Source of the DNA: Leptodactylus fallax
Lineage: Eukaryota; Chordata; Amphibia; Anura; Leptodactylidae
NCBI GenBank assembly: GCA_947044405.1
Contig: CAMRHE010000331.1
Location: forward strand, 1,798,001-1,862,000
Direction of reading: 5' to 3'
Length of the DNA: 64,000 nt
Shown piece by piece: positions 55,330-64,000 of this stretch (positions are counted from its first letter, which is position 1; each line of letters starts with the position of its first letter). A program made the position numbers and the translations under genes. The notes under the pieces are model-generated. The model was not told the DNA's origin. It saw only the letters and a list, made by a program, of their open reading frames with translations, and did no database searches.

Positions 55330-57001
55330 AGAGGTTATGCAATCGAGTTCATCCATCCTCCTCAGGATCGGTTTGTGTTAACTCGCAGCCTCCCTACAAT
55401 GCAGCAGACTACATTGGAATGCTCCATCCGAGAGTACATTCACAAGGGAGCCCTGGTGGAAGTCCCTTCTCTAGAAGAAGGATCCGGTGTCTATTCTTCC
55501 ATCTTCCTGGTGCCAAAACCGGCAGACAAGTGGAGAATGATCATAGACTTAAGGTACCTCAACCGCTTCATCAAAAAGAAGTGCTTCCGTAGGGAAACCA
55601 TAAAGTCTGTCACCACCTTTCTCCTCCAAGGCGATGTTTTTTGTGACTTTGGATATAAAAGACGCCTATTTGCATATTCCTATTTACCTCCACACAGAAG
55701 GTTTTCTAAGGATTGCCGTAGTAGTTTCCGGCCATAGGAAGCAGTTTTCAATTCACAGCACTACCCTTCGGGATCTCCTCTGCTCCCCACACCTTTACAA
55801 AGGTAGTGGCCCCCATAACGGCTGCCCTCAGGCTTCAGGGGATATTCTTGGTGCCTTATCTAGACGACTGGTTGATAAAGGCCCAGTCAGAGTCTGTTCT
55901 GCTCCAGTACCTACAGATAGCCGTTTCCCTGCTTCAGAGTCTGGGATGGCTTATAAACTGGGAGAAGTCAAAAACGATCCCTTCAACCCGAAGGAAGTTC
56001 CTCCGCTACTTCCTAGATTCAGTCCGCCTGCAAATCTCCTTGACACCAGCAAGGAAGGAGAAGCTGGTCATGGCAGTCCGGCACCTCTTCAAAAAGCCAA
56101 TATCCTCCATCAGAACATTGATGAAGATCCTGGGCTTGATGTCTTCCTCAGTGGAGGCAGTCCCATGGGCCTTGTGGCACTTATGTCCCCTCCAGAGAGA
56201 ATTACTAGAGGCTTGGGATCGCACCCTTCTTACACTCAGCAAGAAGATTCGACTCTCCCCCAGGACCCGTCTTTTCCCTCAAGTGGTGGTTACACCTGAA
56301 AGACGGAAGGTCCACGGTCCAACCTCCATGGACCCTGTTGACTACAGATGCATCCCTCACGGGATGGGGAGCCCATTTGGACCAAAACTCCATAAAGGGA
56401 GTCTGGAGTGCTCCAGAAAGAAGGACCTCATCCAACTGGAAGGAGCTCAGAGCTGTATATCGTGCCTTACTCCATTTCTCGCCTCTTCTCAAGGGAAGAG
56501 CAGTCAAAGATCCTGTCAGACAACATGACCACAGTGCTGTACGTAAACAGACAGGGAGGCACCAGATCACCAACCCTCCTCAGGGAGGCAGATCTGATAT
56601 TTACATGGGCAGAGAAAAATCTAACCCATTTATCCGCAGTTCACATCAAGGGCTCCCTGAACATAGTAGCGGATCGGTTGAGTCGGGGTCATGCCGTATC
56701 AGGAAAATGGTCACTCAATCCAGAAGTCTTTAATCAGATTACCCTGAGGTGGGGTCTTCCAGAAATAGACCTCATGGCTACCCAACTCAACGCCAAGGTG
56801 GAGACGTTCTGTTCCCTTTACCAAGAGGACAATCCCTTGGCAGTGGATGCCCTGTCCATCCCTTGGAGGTGCAGGCTGGCGTACATCATCCCTCCAATTC
56901 CAATCAGACAGGACCAAGTCTCTGTGATACCCATCATTCCATTTTGGCCAAAAAGAGCTTGGTTTTCCCAACTCATGGAGATGAGTCAAGGGATATATTA
57001 G
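55330..57001 (+). pseudogene. DIRS reverse transcriptase and RNase H, frameshifted
   Basis: RT pieces: IREYIHKGALVEVPSLEEGS, SSIFLVPKPADKWRMIIDLR and YLNRFI (55375+), then shifted LDIKDAYLHIPI (motif A, ~55640), then shifted FLVPYLDDWLIKA (motif C with the catalytic Asp pair, ~55850). RNase H pieces: TTDASLTGWGAHLD (~56338), SNWKELRAVYRALLHFS, LSDNMTTVLYVNRQGGT (~56520) and HIKGSLNIVADRLSRG. At least three frame changes make it non-functional. Order and motifs are those of DIRS/Ty3-related polymerases. Confidence 0.85.
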
Positions 57002-57082
57002 AGGCTTCCCCCCATCCAGAACCTGGTTTTCCCAAGGATCTCTGAAGTGTCAGAATCTCTGGAGATTCAACCTGACAGCCTG

Positions 57083-58124
57083 GAGGTTGAGCAGTCCCTA
57101 CAGTAGGATAGAGGACTGTCAGAGGCCGTCCTGAAGACCCTTGCTTCTGCAAGAGCAGACTCTGCCAATAAGAACTACCAGAGGACAGCCAAGATTTTCA
57201 TGGAGTGGTGCTCTAAGAAGGGTAATAATAATCTAGAACCTTCTACGGCTGATATTTTAAATTTTCTTCAGGACGGTTTGGATAAGGGCCTTGCCCTGCC
57301 ACTTTGAAAGTGCAGATTGCGGCCCTCTCCACTTATTTGAACAGACGTCTGTCTCAGGATCCTCTGGTTGCAAGGTTCCTTAAAGGGGCAATGAGGCTAA
57401 AGCCTCGGTATCATCTCCAGTTCCCCAGTGGGATCTTGCGGTAGTCCTTGCAGGCCTTTGCGGTCCTCCATTTGAACCCTTGGGAGACTACGGAGCTAAA
57501 ATATTTAGCCTACAAAACCACTTTTTTGCTGTCTATTATATCTGCCAAAAGAGTAGGGGAACTCCAGGCTCTCTCTTCTAGAGAACCGTACATTTTGTTT
57601 TTGCAGATAGGGTGCACCTTAGGTTTGTCTGGGTTTAACCTTAAGGTTCCTCTCATGCTATAATAGCAATCAGCTAATTTCGTTAACTGTGTTTTTCCCC
57701 ACTCCAACCTCTGAGGAGGAAGAAAAGCTCCACACCTTAGATGTGGTAAGGTGTCTGCGGATTTACCTATCCCGCACTCAACCGTTTAGGAAGGCCGAAA
57801 ACCTACTAATCAATATGCAGGGTAAAAACAGAGGCCTCAAGGCTTCCAAGCCTACTCTATCCACATGGATCAAGGAGACAATTAAGTCCTCCTTTCTTAT
57901 TCAGGAGTTACTCCCTCCAGTCTTTCTACGGCCACTCGACCAGGGCTGTGTCGACTTCTTGGGCTGAGTATCAGTCCTTACCATTGGACCAGATTTGTGC
58001 GGCTGCATCATGGTCATCTCAGTTGACCTTTGTTAAACATTATCGTTTAGATGTCCGCAGTTCCCAGACAACTGCCTTTGGTCAGACAGTCCTTGACGTT
58101 GTAAGGCGAGGAAACCCTCCCTAG
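57083..58124 (+). pseudogene. DIRS tyrosine recombinase, broken
   Basis: Relics in order: LASARADSANKNYQRTAKIF and MEWCSKKG (N-terminal core-binding part), TTFLLSIISAKRVGELQALS (catalytic box I region with Arg in AKRVGE, ~57520), LRIYLSRTQPFRKAENLL, and after a frameshift SWAEYQSLPLDQICAAASWS, TFVKHYRLDV and VVRRGNPP, ending TAG at 58122. The KHYRLD Tyr is the likely nucleophile. Stops at several places. This enzyme, not an integrase, inserts DIRS elements. Confidence 0.8.
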
Positions 58125-58141
58125 GGGAATTACTTGCTATC

Positions 58142-58226
58142 TCCCCATATTGTGCTGCTGTCGGACGTAAGGGGAATCGTTGATTGTAATGTCAATCTGT
58201 ATTCCCTTAGTCCAGACAGCAGCACA
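58142..58226 (+). repeat. DIRS internal complementary region
   Basis: Reads CCCCATATTGTGCTGCTGTC, then cggacgtaaggggaatc, then gttgattgtaatgtcaatct, then gtattcccttagtcc. The first part is the reverse complement of the left terminus (53163-53200) and the second that of the right terminus (58385-58440). It lies just after the recombinase stop, as in other DIRS elements, and is thought to template joining of the ends in the circular intermediate. Confidence 0.85.
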
Positions 58227-58440
58227 AGGCTTCCCTCCCTAGAAGCTTGTTTCCTGTTACTTTATAATTTACACAGTGGAGGGAGGTCTCTTGTGCCCTC
58301 TTATAGGGCTAGTAGGATGCACCTTTTTGGTGCTAATTACAGGTTCCACCTGTCCTAAACAACACACAGGGGCAGAGATACCCCATATTGTGCTGCTGTC
58401 AGGACTAAGGGAATACAGATTGACATTACAATCAACGATT

Positions 58441-59310
58441 GGCCAAGCATGTAGAAATTATAGCAATTCATTTTGATTGGATTATTTTTGAAGCTTCCTT
58501 CCAAGGTAAGGCCCCATTCAGATTTTGGAAAATGAAGAGCAATTTGACGACGGACATCTGCCTCGGATTCCTCTTCATTTTTTGGCTACCAGATGAATGG
58601 GCCTAATCGACGAAGAGTCTTGAGTGCGGAATCTGTGGCAAGATCGAGCAGGATGTGTATTTTTTCAGCTTCCTGGTGCGATCTCGATGGAATCTGGACA
58701 GAACCCATCATACATTTTTACAATGTTTTAATTGCTTTCCAATCATGCACTGGAGCGCCAGATAAAATAAAAAGAAATGTGCAATTCGCATTGTTCATAA
58801 GCAGATGAAAATAATCTAAATGTAAGTGGAAAATTCAACAGTGAAGAAAAATATAAAGTCAACGACTTCATTCACCCCTCCGTCTCCATCTATGCCTCCT
58901 CCATCAATGTACACACCACATGTCACACCCCTTTAGCAGCCGTAGTAACTCTAGCAACTGGCAACTAGTACATGTGTGTCTGCCAATCATTTATACCAAT
59001 AGGGAGGTTGTATCTTGGGACCTCGGATGTTGTTGTCAGTATATATGGATAACTCTAATATAGCTTACTCATGACACAGCCTTGTGTTCCAAGATACAAG
59101 TGTATAGCTCAGTAGTGTATAGAATATGTCCAGTCCAACGGAGCCTGAAATATGCGAGTGACGGACCGTGTCCTTTCCTGTGACTATGTTTTTCACCTTC
59201 TCCGGCCTCCTGCCAGAGATCTGGTATCCCCGGACAACCCCTTTAGGTGAGCTTGTGCAATGTAACAGTGGGATTGGTTTAATACGATCAGACCTGGTGA
59301 CAGACTCCCC
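58441..59310. other. Intergenic, repeat-like
   Basis: No gene. About 58510-58700 resembles a non-coding frog repeat. Nothing else recognised. Confidence 0.4.
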
Positions 59311-60480
59311 TTAACCCCTTCCCGCCGCAGCCATTTTTCGATTTTCATTTTTTAAAAACTATAATTTTACCAAAGCTATCATTTTGAAGTTAACGGCTTA
59401 ATTTTTGTGGGACAAATTGTATTTCGTAGTGGTACCATTTAATACTCCATGCAATGTTCTGGGAAGCTGTAAAGAAAAATCATTATGGGGTGGAATTAGT
59501 GAAAAACTGCATTTGTGCCACTTTCTTATTTGTTTTGTTTTTATAGCCTTCACTATGCGGCCAACATGACATGTTACCTTTATTCTGTGGGGTGGCAGGA
59601 TTATGACGATACCAAATTATCATCATAATCCTGCCCATGGTTGTGTTTTGAAATCTTTCAAAAATCCAAAACGTGAAAAAAAACCATTTTCATCATATTC
59701 TGTCAACCGTTACATTTTTCTATTTCCAGATGTGGAGCAGCATAAGGTGGCTTTTTTGCGGTACTATTTATTTACGCCATTTTGTGGAATGTCTGATGTT
59801 TTGATCGCTTTTTATTCACATTTTTTTGGGAGGCGAACTGGTGAAAAAACATTGGTTCAACTCTTTTGATATTTGTTTGTAGTTTGGGTATTTTTGGATG
59901 CAGGGATACCTAATGTGCTTTTTTACTTGGTAACGTAATAGTGTCATATGCACTATATAGGGTCATTACAGAGAGAGGAGATATTTTGCGGAGATGATGG
60001 AAGGGACAAAATTCAGCCAACAGTGGAGAAAACCAATAGAAGTTGCTGTACTACAGAATTATAGGAAAGGACCCTGGAGCTTAGAGTGATTACATTTATT
60101 TATTTTCGAAAAATAGAGGCAGAGAGATCGTAGGAGGGGAGGGGTAGAAGCTCTGCACAGTACTGTGACTGTCCACTATATTATGTACACTCTGACTGGC
60201 CACGTCACCCTTTGAGTGGCAAAAGCCATTAATATCATTTTTTGTTATCCAAAGCATAATGGTCTGACTTGTATTTTTGTTATATACAGACTGTACTTTA
60301 TGATCTGCAGCCAGTCTGTTGTTAAGGCAGCATATATCAGAAAACTTAGCATGACGTCCACACAGCTGTGACCCTTCCACTATTTACATTGCACAGTATC
60401 TGTATTATAATCACCATGCAATGTTATTAAAGCCTGTAAAGGTTGCTATAAAACAGATGGCGTGTGATGTGAATAGTGAA
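59311..60480. other. Repeat-like DNA beginning TTAACCCCTTCCCGCC
   Basis: Starts with a TTAACCCCTTCC terminus like the TTAA elements elsewhere in the window. 60.28-60.37 kb is homologous to ~21.02-21.10 kb. Open frames (59603-59869 +) are low-complexity and unsupported. Confidence 0.45.
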
Positions 60481-60484
60481 GGTG

Positions 60485-61560
60485 CCCCACACAGTATAAT
60501 ATGCTCCACAGTGGCCTCCACACAGTATAGTATGTTCCACAGTGGCCCCACACAGTATTATATGCTCCACAGTAACTCCACACAGTATAATATAATAATA
60601 ATAATACATTTTTTTTATATAGCGCCAACATATTCCGCAGCACTGTACAATTTGTAGGGTTCAAGTACTGACAAAAAAGATACATTACAAAGAAATAGTC
60701 AATTCACACACTGGGACTGAGGGCCCTGCTCGCAAGAGCTTACAATCTATGAGGTAGAGGGGGCGACACAGGAGGTAGCAGGGGCGGCATCGGAGGTAGC
60801 ATTGCTTGTACAATGGTCAGACAATTCTGTAATAGAGGTTACTGTCATTACACATATATAAAGCTGTATGAGCCGTCACCAGTCATGTCCTTTAACATGC
60901 AGATGGTGCCTGGACATATAAAGCTAGTCTTATACGTCATCATATCCTGTGAGGTAATGTTGAAGCATAAACAGAGGAGGATACATTTTAGGGATTCTAA
61001 CTACGGAAGGGTTTACAATAGGAGTTGTGATAGGCCTGTCTGAAAAGATATGTCTTTAGTTTATGCTTGAAGCTGTGGAAATTGGGGGTTAATCTGATAG
61101 ACAGTGACCCCACACAATATAATATGCTCCACAGTGGCCTCCACACAGTATAATATACTCCACAGTGGCCTCACACAGTATAATATGTTCCATAGTGGCC
61201 TTCACACAGTATAATATGATCTACAGTGACTCCACATAGTATTATATCCCCCTCAGTGGCTCCCCACACAGTATAATGTGCTCTACAGTGACCCCACACA
61301 GAATATGGTCCTTAGTGGCACCCACACAGTATTATATGCTCCACAGTGGCCCACACACAGTATAATATGCCCCACAGTGGCTCCACACAGCATTATATGC
61401 TCCACAGTGACACCACAAAGTATTATATGCTCCATAGTGGCCCCACACAGTATAATATGCTCCACAGTGGCCCCAACACAGTATTATATCACCCTTAATG
61501 GCCCCCACACACTATAATATGCTCCACAGTGGCCCACACACAGTATAATATCCCAGGGTT
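60485..61560. repeat. ~30-bp minisatellite split by an L2 insertion
   Basis: Copies of a ~30-bp unit (ccacacagtataatatgctc, cacagtggcc) at 60485-60591 and again at 61101-61560. Between them lies an L2 3' fragment. The repeat gives open frames that are not genes. Confidence 0.85.
60592..61100 (-). mobile_element. L2-type LINE, 3' end fragment inside the minisatellite
   Basis: Same 3' UTR as 21948-22430: AAT tail, tatatagcgccaacatattc, caagagcttacaatctatga, gtatgagccgtcaccagtc. 5'-truncated at ~61100, where minisatellite resumes. All three L2 copies with this tail point the same way. Confidence 0.85.
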
Positions 61561-61574
61561 TGTGCGGAGCTCCA

Positions 61575-61680
61575 ACACTCCAAGACGTACTGATAGGAAA
61601 TGTAGATTGTGAGCCCTATTTGGCACAATAAAGTGCTGCGGAATATGATGGCACAAAATAAATAAATAACAATGTGTCGT
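61575..61680 (+). mobile_element. SINE/L2-type 3' tail fragment
   Basis: Contains ctccaagacgtactgatag, tgtagattgtgagcccta, aataaagtgctgcggaatat and an AAATAAATAAATAA tail, the 3' half of the SINE-like repeat whose middle is at 44725. Confidence 0.5.
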
Positions 61681-61719
61681 TGCCCCATTTACAGTAAAAT
61701 CAGTGAAAAAAATGTAATG

Positions 61720-62630
61720 TTAGAATTTCCCCAAAAGGTCTATTATAACCTAATGGGGGCACATAAAAATAAATAAAAAAATAAAGAAACATTAAGACAA
61801 AATAAAAAAAATAACGTCTCTACCTCTCATCACCGGTTCTAGCCCCACCCCTGGCAACACCAAATTCTGGTCACCTAAATTACTGTAAGGACAGTTTATG
61901 ATATGAAGAAAAAATAAAATAACTAGAAAAATGTGAATAACGGACAATTTTACCCTCCGTATTTGTTTTTTTTCTAAATTCCTGAATATTGAATACAGAA
62001 AAAAAACATATAAAAATGACATAAATAAGAAGCCCCCGGTATCACTGAATAAAGACACAACAATTATTTCCATATTTAAAGGGAATCTGTCAGGGCAATT
62101 TGGGACACTAAACCCCCCACACATCCATATGGCCATGGGGTTTATTGTCCCAAATCACTCTCTTATAACGCAATCCATGGCCACATTAAAAATAAAAAAG
62201 CTTAATACTCACCCTGCGCTGTACTCCCTGCGCCTGTGCAGTTCTTCAGTGAAGCCAGAGGAGGACACCTCGGCTTCAGTGCACATGTCCCGCAAATACG
62301 TAGTGAAACCGGGGTGTCCATCTTCGGCTTCACTGAAGAACAGCGCAGGCGCTGGGAGGCGTACTACCGAAGAATCTCATGAATAAGCCGAACAGCGCTC
62401 ATCGGACCCTTCTCTAGGTAAGTATAAAGGTTTTTTATTTTTAATGCGCCTGCGGATTGCATTACAACAGGGCGATCTGGGACATTAAACCCCAGGTCTA
62501 TAAGGACGTGTGGGTGGTTTAATGTCCCAGATTGACTTGACAGATTTCCTTTAAGTGTAAAAAATGTTATATCCTTCAAAACCGGATGTAACTAATAACC
62601 CGAAAATGTGTCCAGTCATGAAGGGGTTAA
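61720..62630. mobile_element. TTAA-type DNA element, second copy, with nested foldback
   Basis: Homologous to the right half of the element at 8400-9799 (gttctagccccacccctggc, ccggtatcactgaataaaga, gaaaatgtgtccagtcatga), ending ggggTTAA at 62630. The left end is truncated. A foldback at 62076-62554 is nested in it. Confidence 0.6.
62076..62554. mobile_element. Foldback MITE with TTAA ends
   Basis: Left TTAAAGGGAATCTGTCAGGG; right ...ACTTGACAGATTTCCTTTAA. Inverted inner blocks include tgggacactaaacccc with gggacattaaacccc, and gcttcactgaagaac with its reverse complement. TTAA is present at both edges. The 85-codon frame inside is not a gene. Confidence 0.65.
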
Positions 62631-62739
62631 TCCTGGCCGCTCCCTATACATCACACACAAACAGCTCTGCTACATATATACTCTATACACACACATATAT
62701 ATATATGTAACCACATCCTGATCCAGACACATCACTGCA

Positions 62740-63000
62740 GCTCATCCAGCAGAGACCTGGAAGACTGGGTCATGTGACTCATTGACTCCTCCCACACATG
62801 TGACATCATCACAGGTCCTGTAACCACGGTTGCTGTACAGGAGGAGGTAGGTGGTCGCTCACAGGCCTGGATTTTTTATTAACCCCTTTAAGACCAGACA
62901 ATTCTAGGACGTCATCCCAGTTACATTAGAATTAGACAAACTCTCCGGACAATGTCAGTATTTTATTGTATGTTTCGTGTATTTCGGCAATTCTAGTTGT
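62740..63000 (+). promoter_or_regulatory. Repeated upstream block of gene 4 (candidate promoter), interrupted
   Basis: Single copy of gtcatgtgactcattgactc, ctcccacacatgtgacatca and gtacaggaggaggtaggtgg. The continuation ttctagttgtctcaggactc is found at ~62991 after a ~120-bp insertion that starts near TTAACCCCTTT. The TATA-like word of gene 3 is absent (gtaggtgg instead). Confidence 0.4.
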
Positions 63001-63360
63001 CTCAGGACTCGGCTGCTTTAACCCCTTCCCGCTCTGTGCCGTACTATTACATTGTGCTGGCCATGTAGTTAATGCTCAGCGCCGTAATAGTACATCGCTG
63101 TAATGTCGCGGGCACAGGAGCTGTATTATACAGCCGATACCCGGGACTAGTCACCGGAGTGGAAAGATACTCCGACTCCAGAGGATTAATCCCTCACATG
63201 CCGGGATCGCTATTCATCATGGCATCCGGGGAGTCTGGGGACAAGATCGTGCCCGACACCCCTCAGATCCCCCTCAATAAGATCACAGGGTCCGAGGGGT
63301 TGCTATGGCAGTCAGGAGGCCGAGCAACAGCGATCATAGTGAGCCTAAGTGCGATATGCT
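63001..63360. other. Repeat-like insertion upstream of gene 4
   Basis: Starts TTTAACCCCTTCCCGCTCTG, another TTAACCCCTTCC-type terminus. GC-richer than its surroundings. The 106-codon + frame (63072-63392) has no domain and is judged part of this repeat. Confidence 0.4.
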
Positions 63361-63364
63361 GGGT

Positions 63365-63616
63365 TACCTACAGTCTGACAAGTTTACTATAATTTACACC
63401 AGAAACTGGAAGAAATCAGAGCAGAAACTACACCGAATGATATGTAGCGTAGATTATATTCTGTGGTACACGGACTATCCCAATATACACCAAATTTATC
63501 CCCATCAGTATCTTGGTCTCCTTCTTCCCACTCCTCAGCAGACTCCGCTACATATATATGTCCTGTACCAGCCTAGGTTTGTCTCCTCGGTGTAGGGCGC
63601 TCGTTCTACATTACAG
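63365..63616 (+). promoter_or_regulatory. Proximal promoter and 5' UTR exon candidate, gene 4
   Basis: Matches the gene 3 proximal region: acatatatatgtcctgtacc (TATA-like, ~63551), gcctaggtttgtctcctcgg, gctcgttctacattacag with a gttagt donor at 63616/63617. The following intron sequence (gtggaggagaagagtctgat) is also shared with gene 3. Confidence 0.45.
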
Positions 63617-63842
63617 GTTAGTGGAGGAGAAGAGTCTGATACTGTGTGCAGAGAGGAGGAATGTGCCATGTATCTTCACATACTAGTGTCTGACCCGGAA
63701 GCCCCCCTTATAATCCCTACTAATTCTATTTATTACATGGGATCTTGTGAGGTTTTTACATTGTCTCATCTTCTCTCCATTCAGGTTCCTACAATATAGA
63801 ATCCTCTCAGTATCTTCTATATAAGAGAATATTCCATCAAGG

Positions 63843-63920
63843 ATGGAAAGAGACAGGAACAAGATGGCGGAAAGTCTATTAAATCTCACCCTAGAGATCA
63901 TCTACCAGCTTACTGGAGAG
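63843..63920 (+). CDS. KRAB C2H2 zinc-finger protein, gene 4, first coding exon (partial)
   Basis: A 78-bp exon encoding the same 26-residue start ([20 protein letters not shown], ending YQLTGE) as genes 1-3, followed by GTGAGA. The upstream acceptor ctccattcag and the 5' UTR block gttcctacaatatagaatcc are intact, but ~9 bases just before the ATG (tgattgagc in gene 3) are missing. The rest of the gene lies beyond the window. Confidence 0.75.
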
Positions 63921-64000
63921 GTGAGAGATTCTGATGATGTCACATTACATCATTCTTATCTATAGTAATAACAGATGATATGACTGGAGAGGTGATGGAC

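Larger units (their letters stand above)
53163..58440 (+). mobile_element. DIRS-type retrotransposon, nearly full length
   Basis: Inverted terminal repeats: left from 53163 (GATTCCCCTTATGTCCGACA) to ~53307; right ~58271-58440, ending ...ATTACAATCAACGATT. They share the caccaaaaaggtgc, ggacaggtggaacct and cagcagcacaatatgg blocks. An internal complementary region at 58142-58226 is complementary to both outer ends joined together. Between them, in order, lie Gag-like, RT/RNase H and tyrosine-recombinase relics. Inverted ends, the internal complementary region and a tyrosine recombinase are the defining DIRS features. No target duplication is expected or seen. Confidence 0.92.

Noticed and set aside
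62129..62386. 85-codon frame near gene 4
   Set aside because: Inside a foldback MITE; low-information sequence.
63072..63392. 106-codon + frame upstream of gene 4
   Set aside because: Within a TTAACCCCTTCC-type repeat insertion; no domain and no paralogous counterpart upstream of gene 3.

Overview
The window reads as nuclear DNA of an anuran amphibian, probably a neobatrachian frog. The clade is an inference; it rests on frog-type KRAB/C2H2 zinc-finger modules ([51 protein letters not shown]) embedded in dense amphibian-style repeats (L2, Rex1, Penelope, DIRS, hAT, two Tc1 families, Helitron-like and TTAA-flanked elements).

The host genes form a tandem array of one gene type, all on the + strand. 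Gene 1 spans 3766-7054, gene 2 spans 25346-34929 with a second possible zinc-finger exon at 36299-37464, gene 3 spans 48864-52886, and the first coding exon of gene 4 lies at 63843-63920 before the window ends. Genes 1-3 share one architecture: exons of 78, 180, 124, 65 and 121 bp with conserved phases, then one large zinc-finger exon. Conceptual splicing is in frame and gives 459, 500 (or 577 with the second finger exon) and 724 residues. The proteins are expected to be nuclear DNA-binding repressors, with KRAB recruiting silencing cofactors and the finger array choosing the target.

Layout. 1-376 is a 31-bp minisatellite; 1.4-2.1 kb an L2 tail; 2.3-3.15 kb a Helitron-like element; 3.8-7.1 kb gene 1. 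8.4-12.2 kb holds nested DNA elements and a solo LTR. 13.5-18 kb is a decayed hAT element, 18-19.5 kb a Rex1 LINE carrying a giant foldback, 19.6-20.35 kb a Penelope-like relic, and 21.95-24.36 kb a 5'-truncated L2. Gene 2 follows; its 7.3-kb last intron holds a 48-bp minisatellite, a second hAT, a nested Tc1 and an HP1-type chromodomain relic. 33.6-38.1 kb is a ~2.3-kb tandem duplication of the finger exon. 39.3-42.4 kb is a ~390-bp repeat array with a large palindrome. 42.5-46.4 kb holds a TIR element, an L2 relic with an insertion, and a chimeric Tc1. 46.4-47.4 kb is a head-to-head inverted minisatellite. Gene 3 follows, with a nearly complete DIRS retrotransposon (53163-58440) directly after its 3' end. 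59-62.6 kb is further repeat DNA, and the gene 4 promoter and first exon close the window.

The most interesting signals are: the duplicated terminal finger exons sharing one KRAB module; a run of decayed fingers surviving as a stub in a paralogue; a 22-bp deletion at the gene 1 5' splice acceptor; an upstream block repeated before genes 2, 3 and 4; the Tc1 chimera with mismatched termini and mismatched flanks; and an HP1 chromodomain fragment lying in sense inside a KRAB-ZNF intron. No tRNA, rRNA, CRISPR array or prokaryotic-type feature was seen. Alignments were made by eye, so repeat boundaries without a stated terminal motif are approximate.
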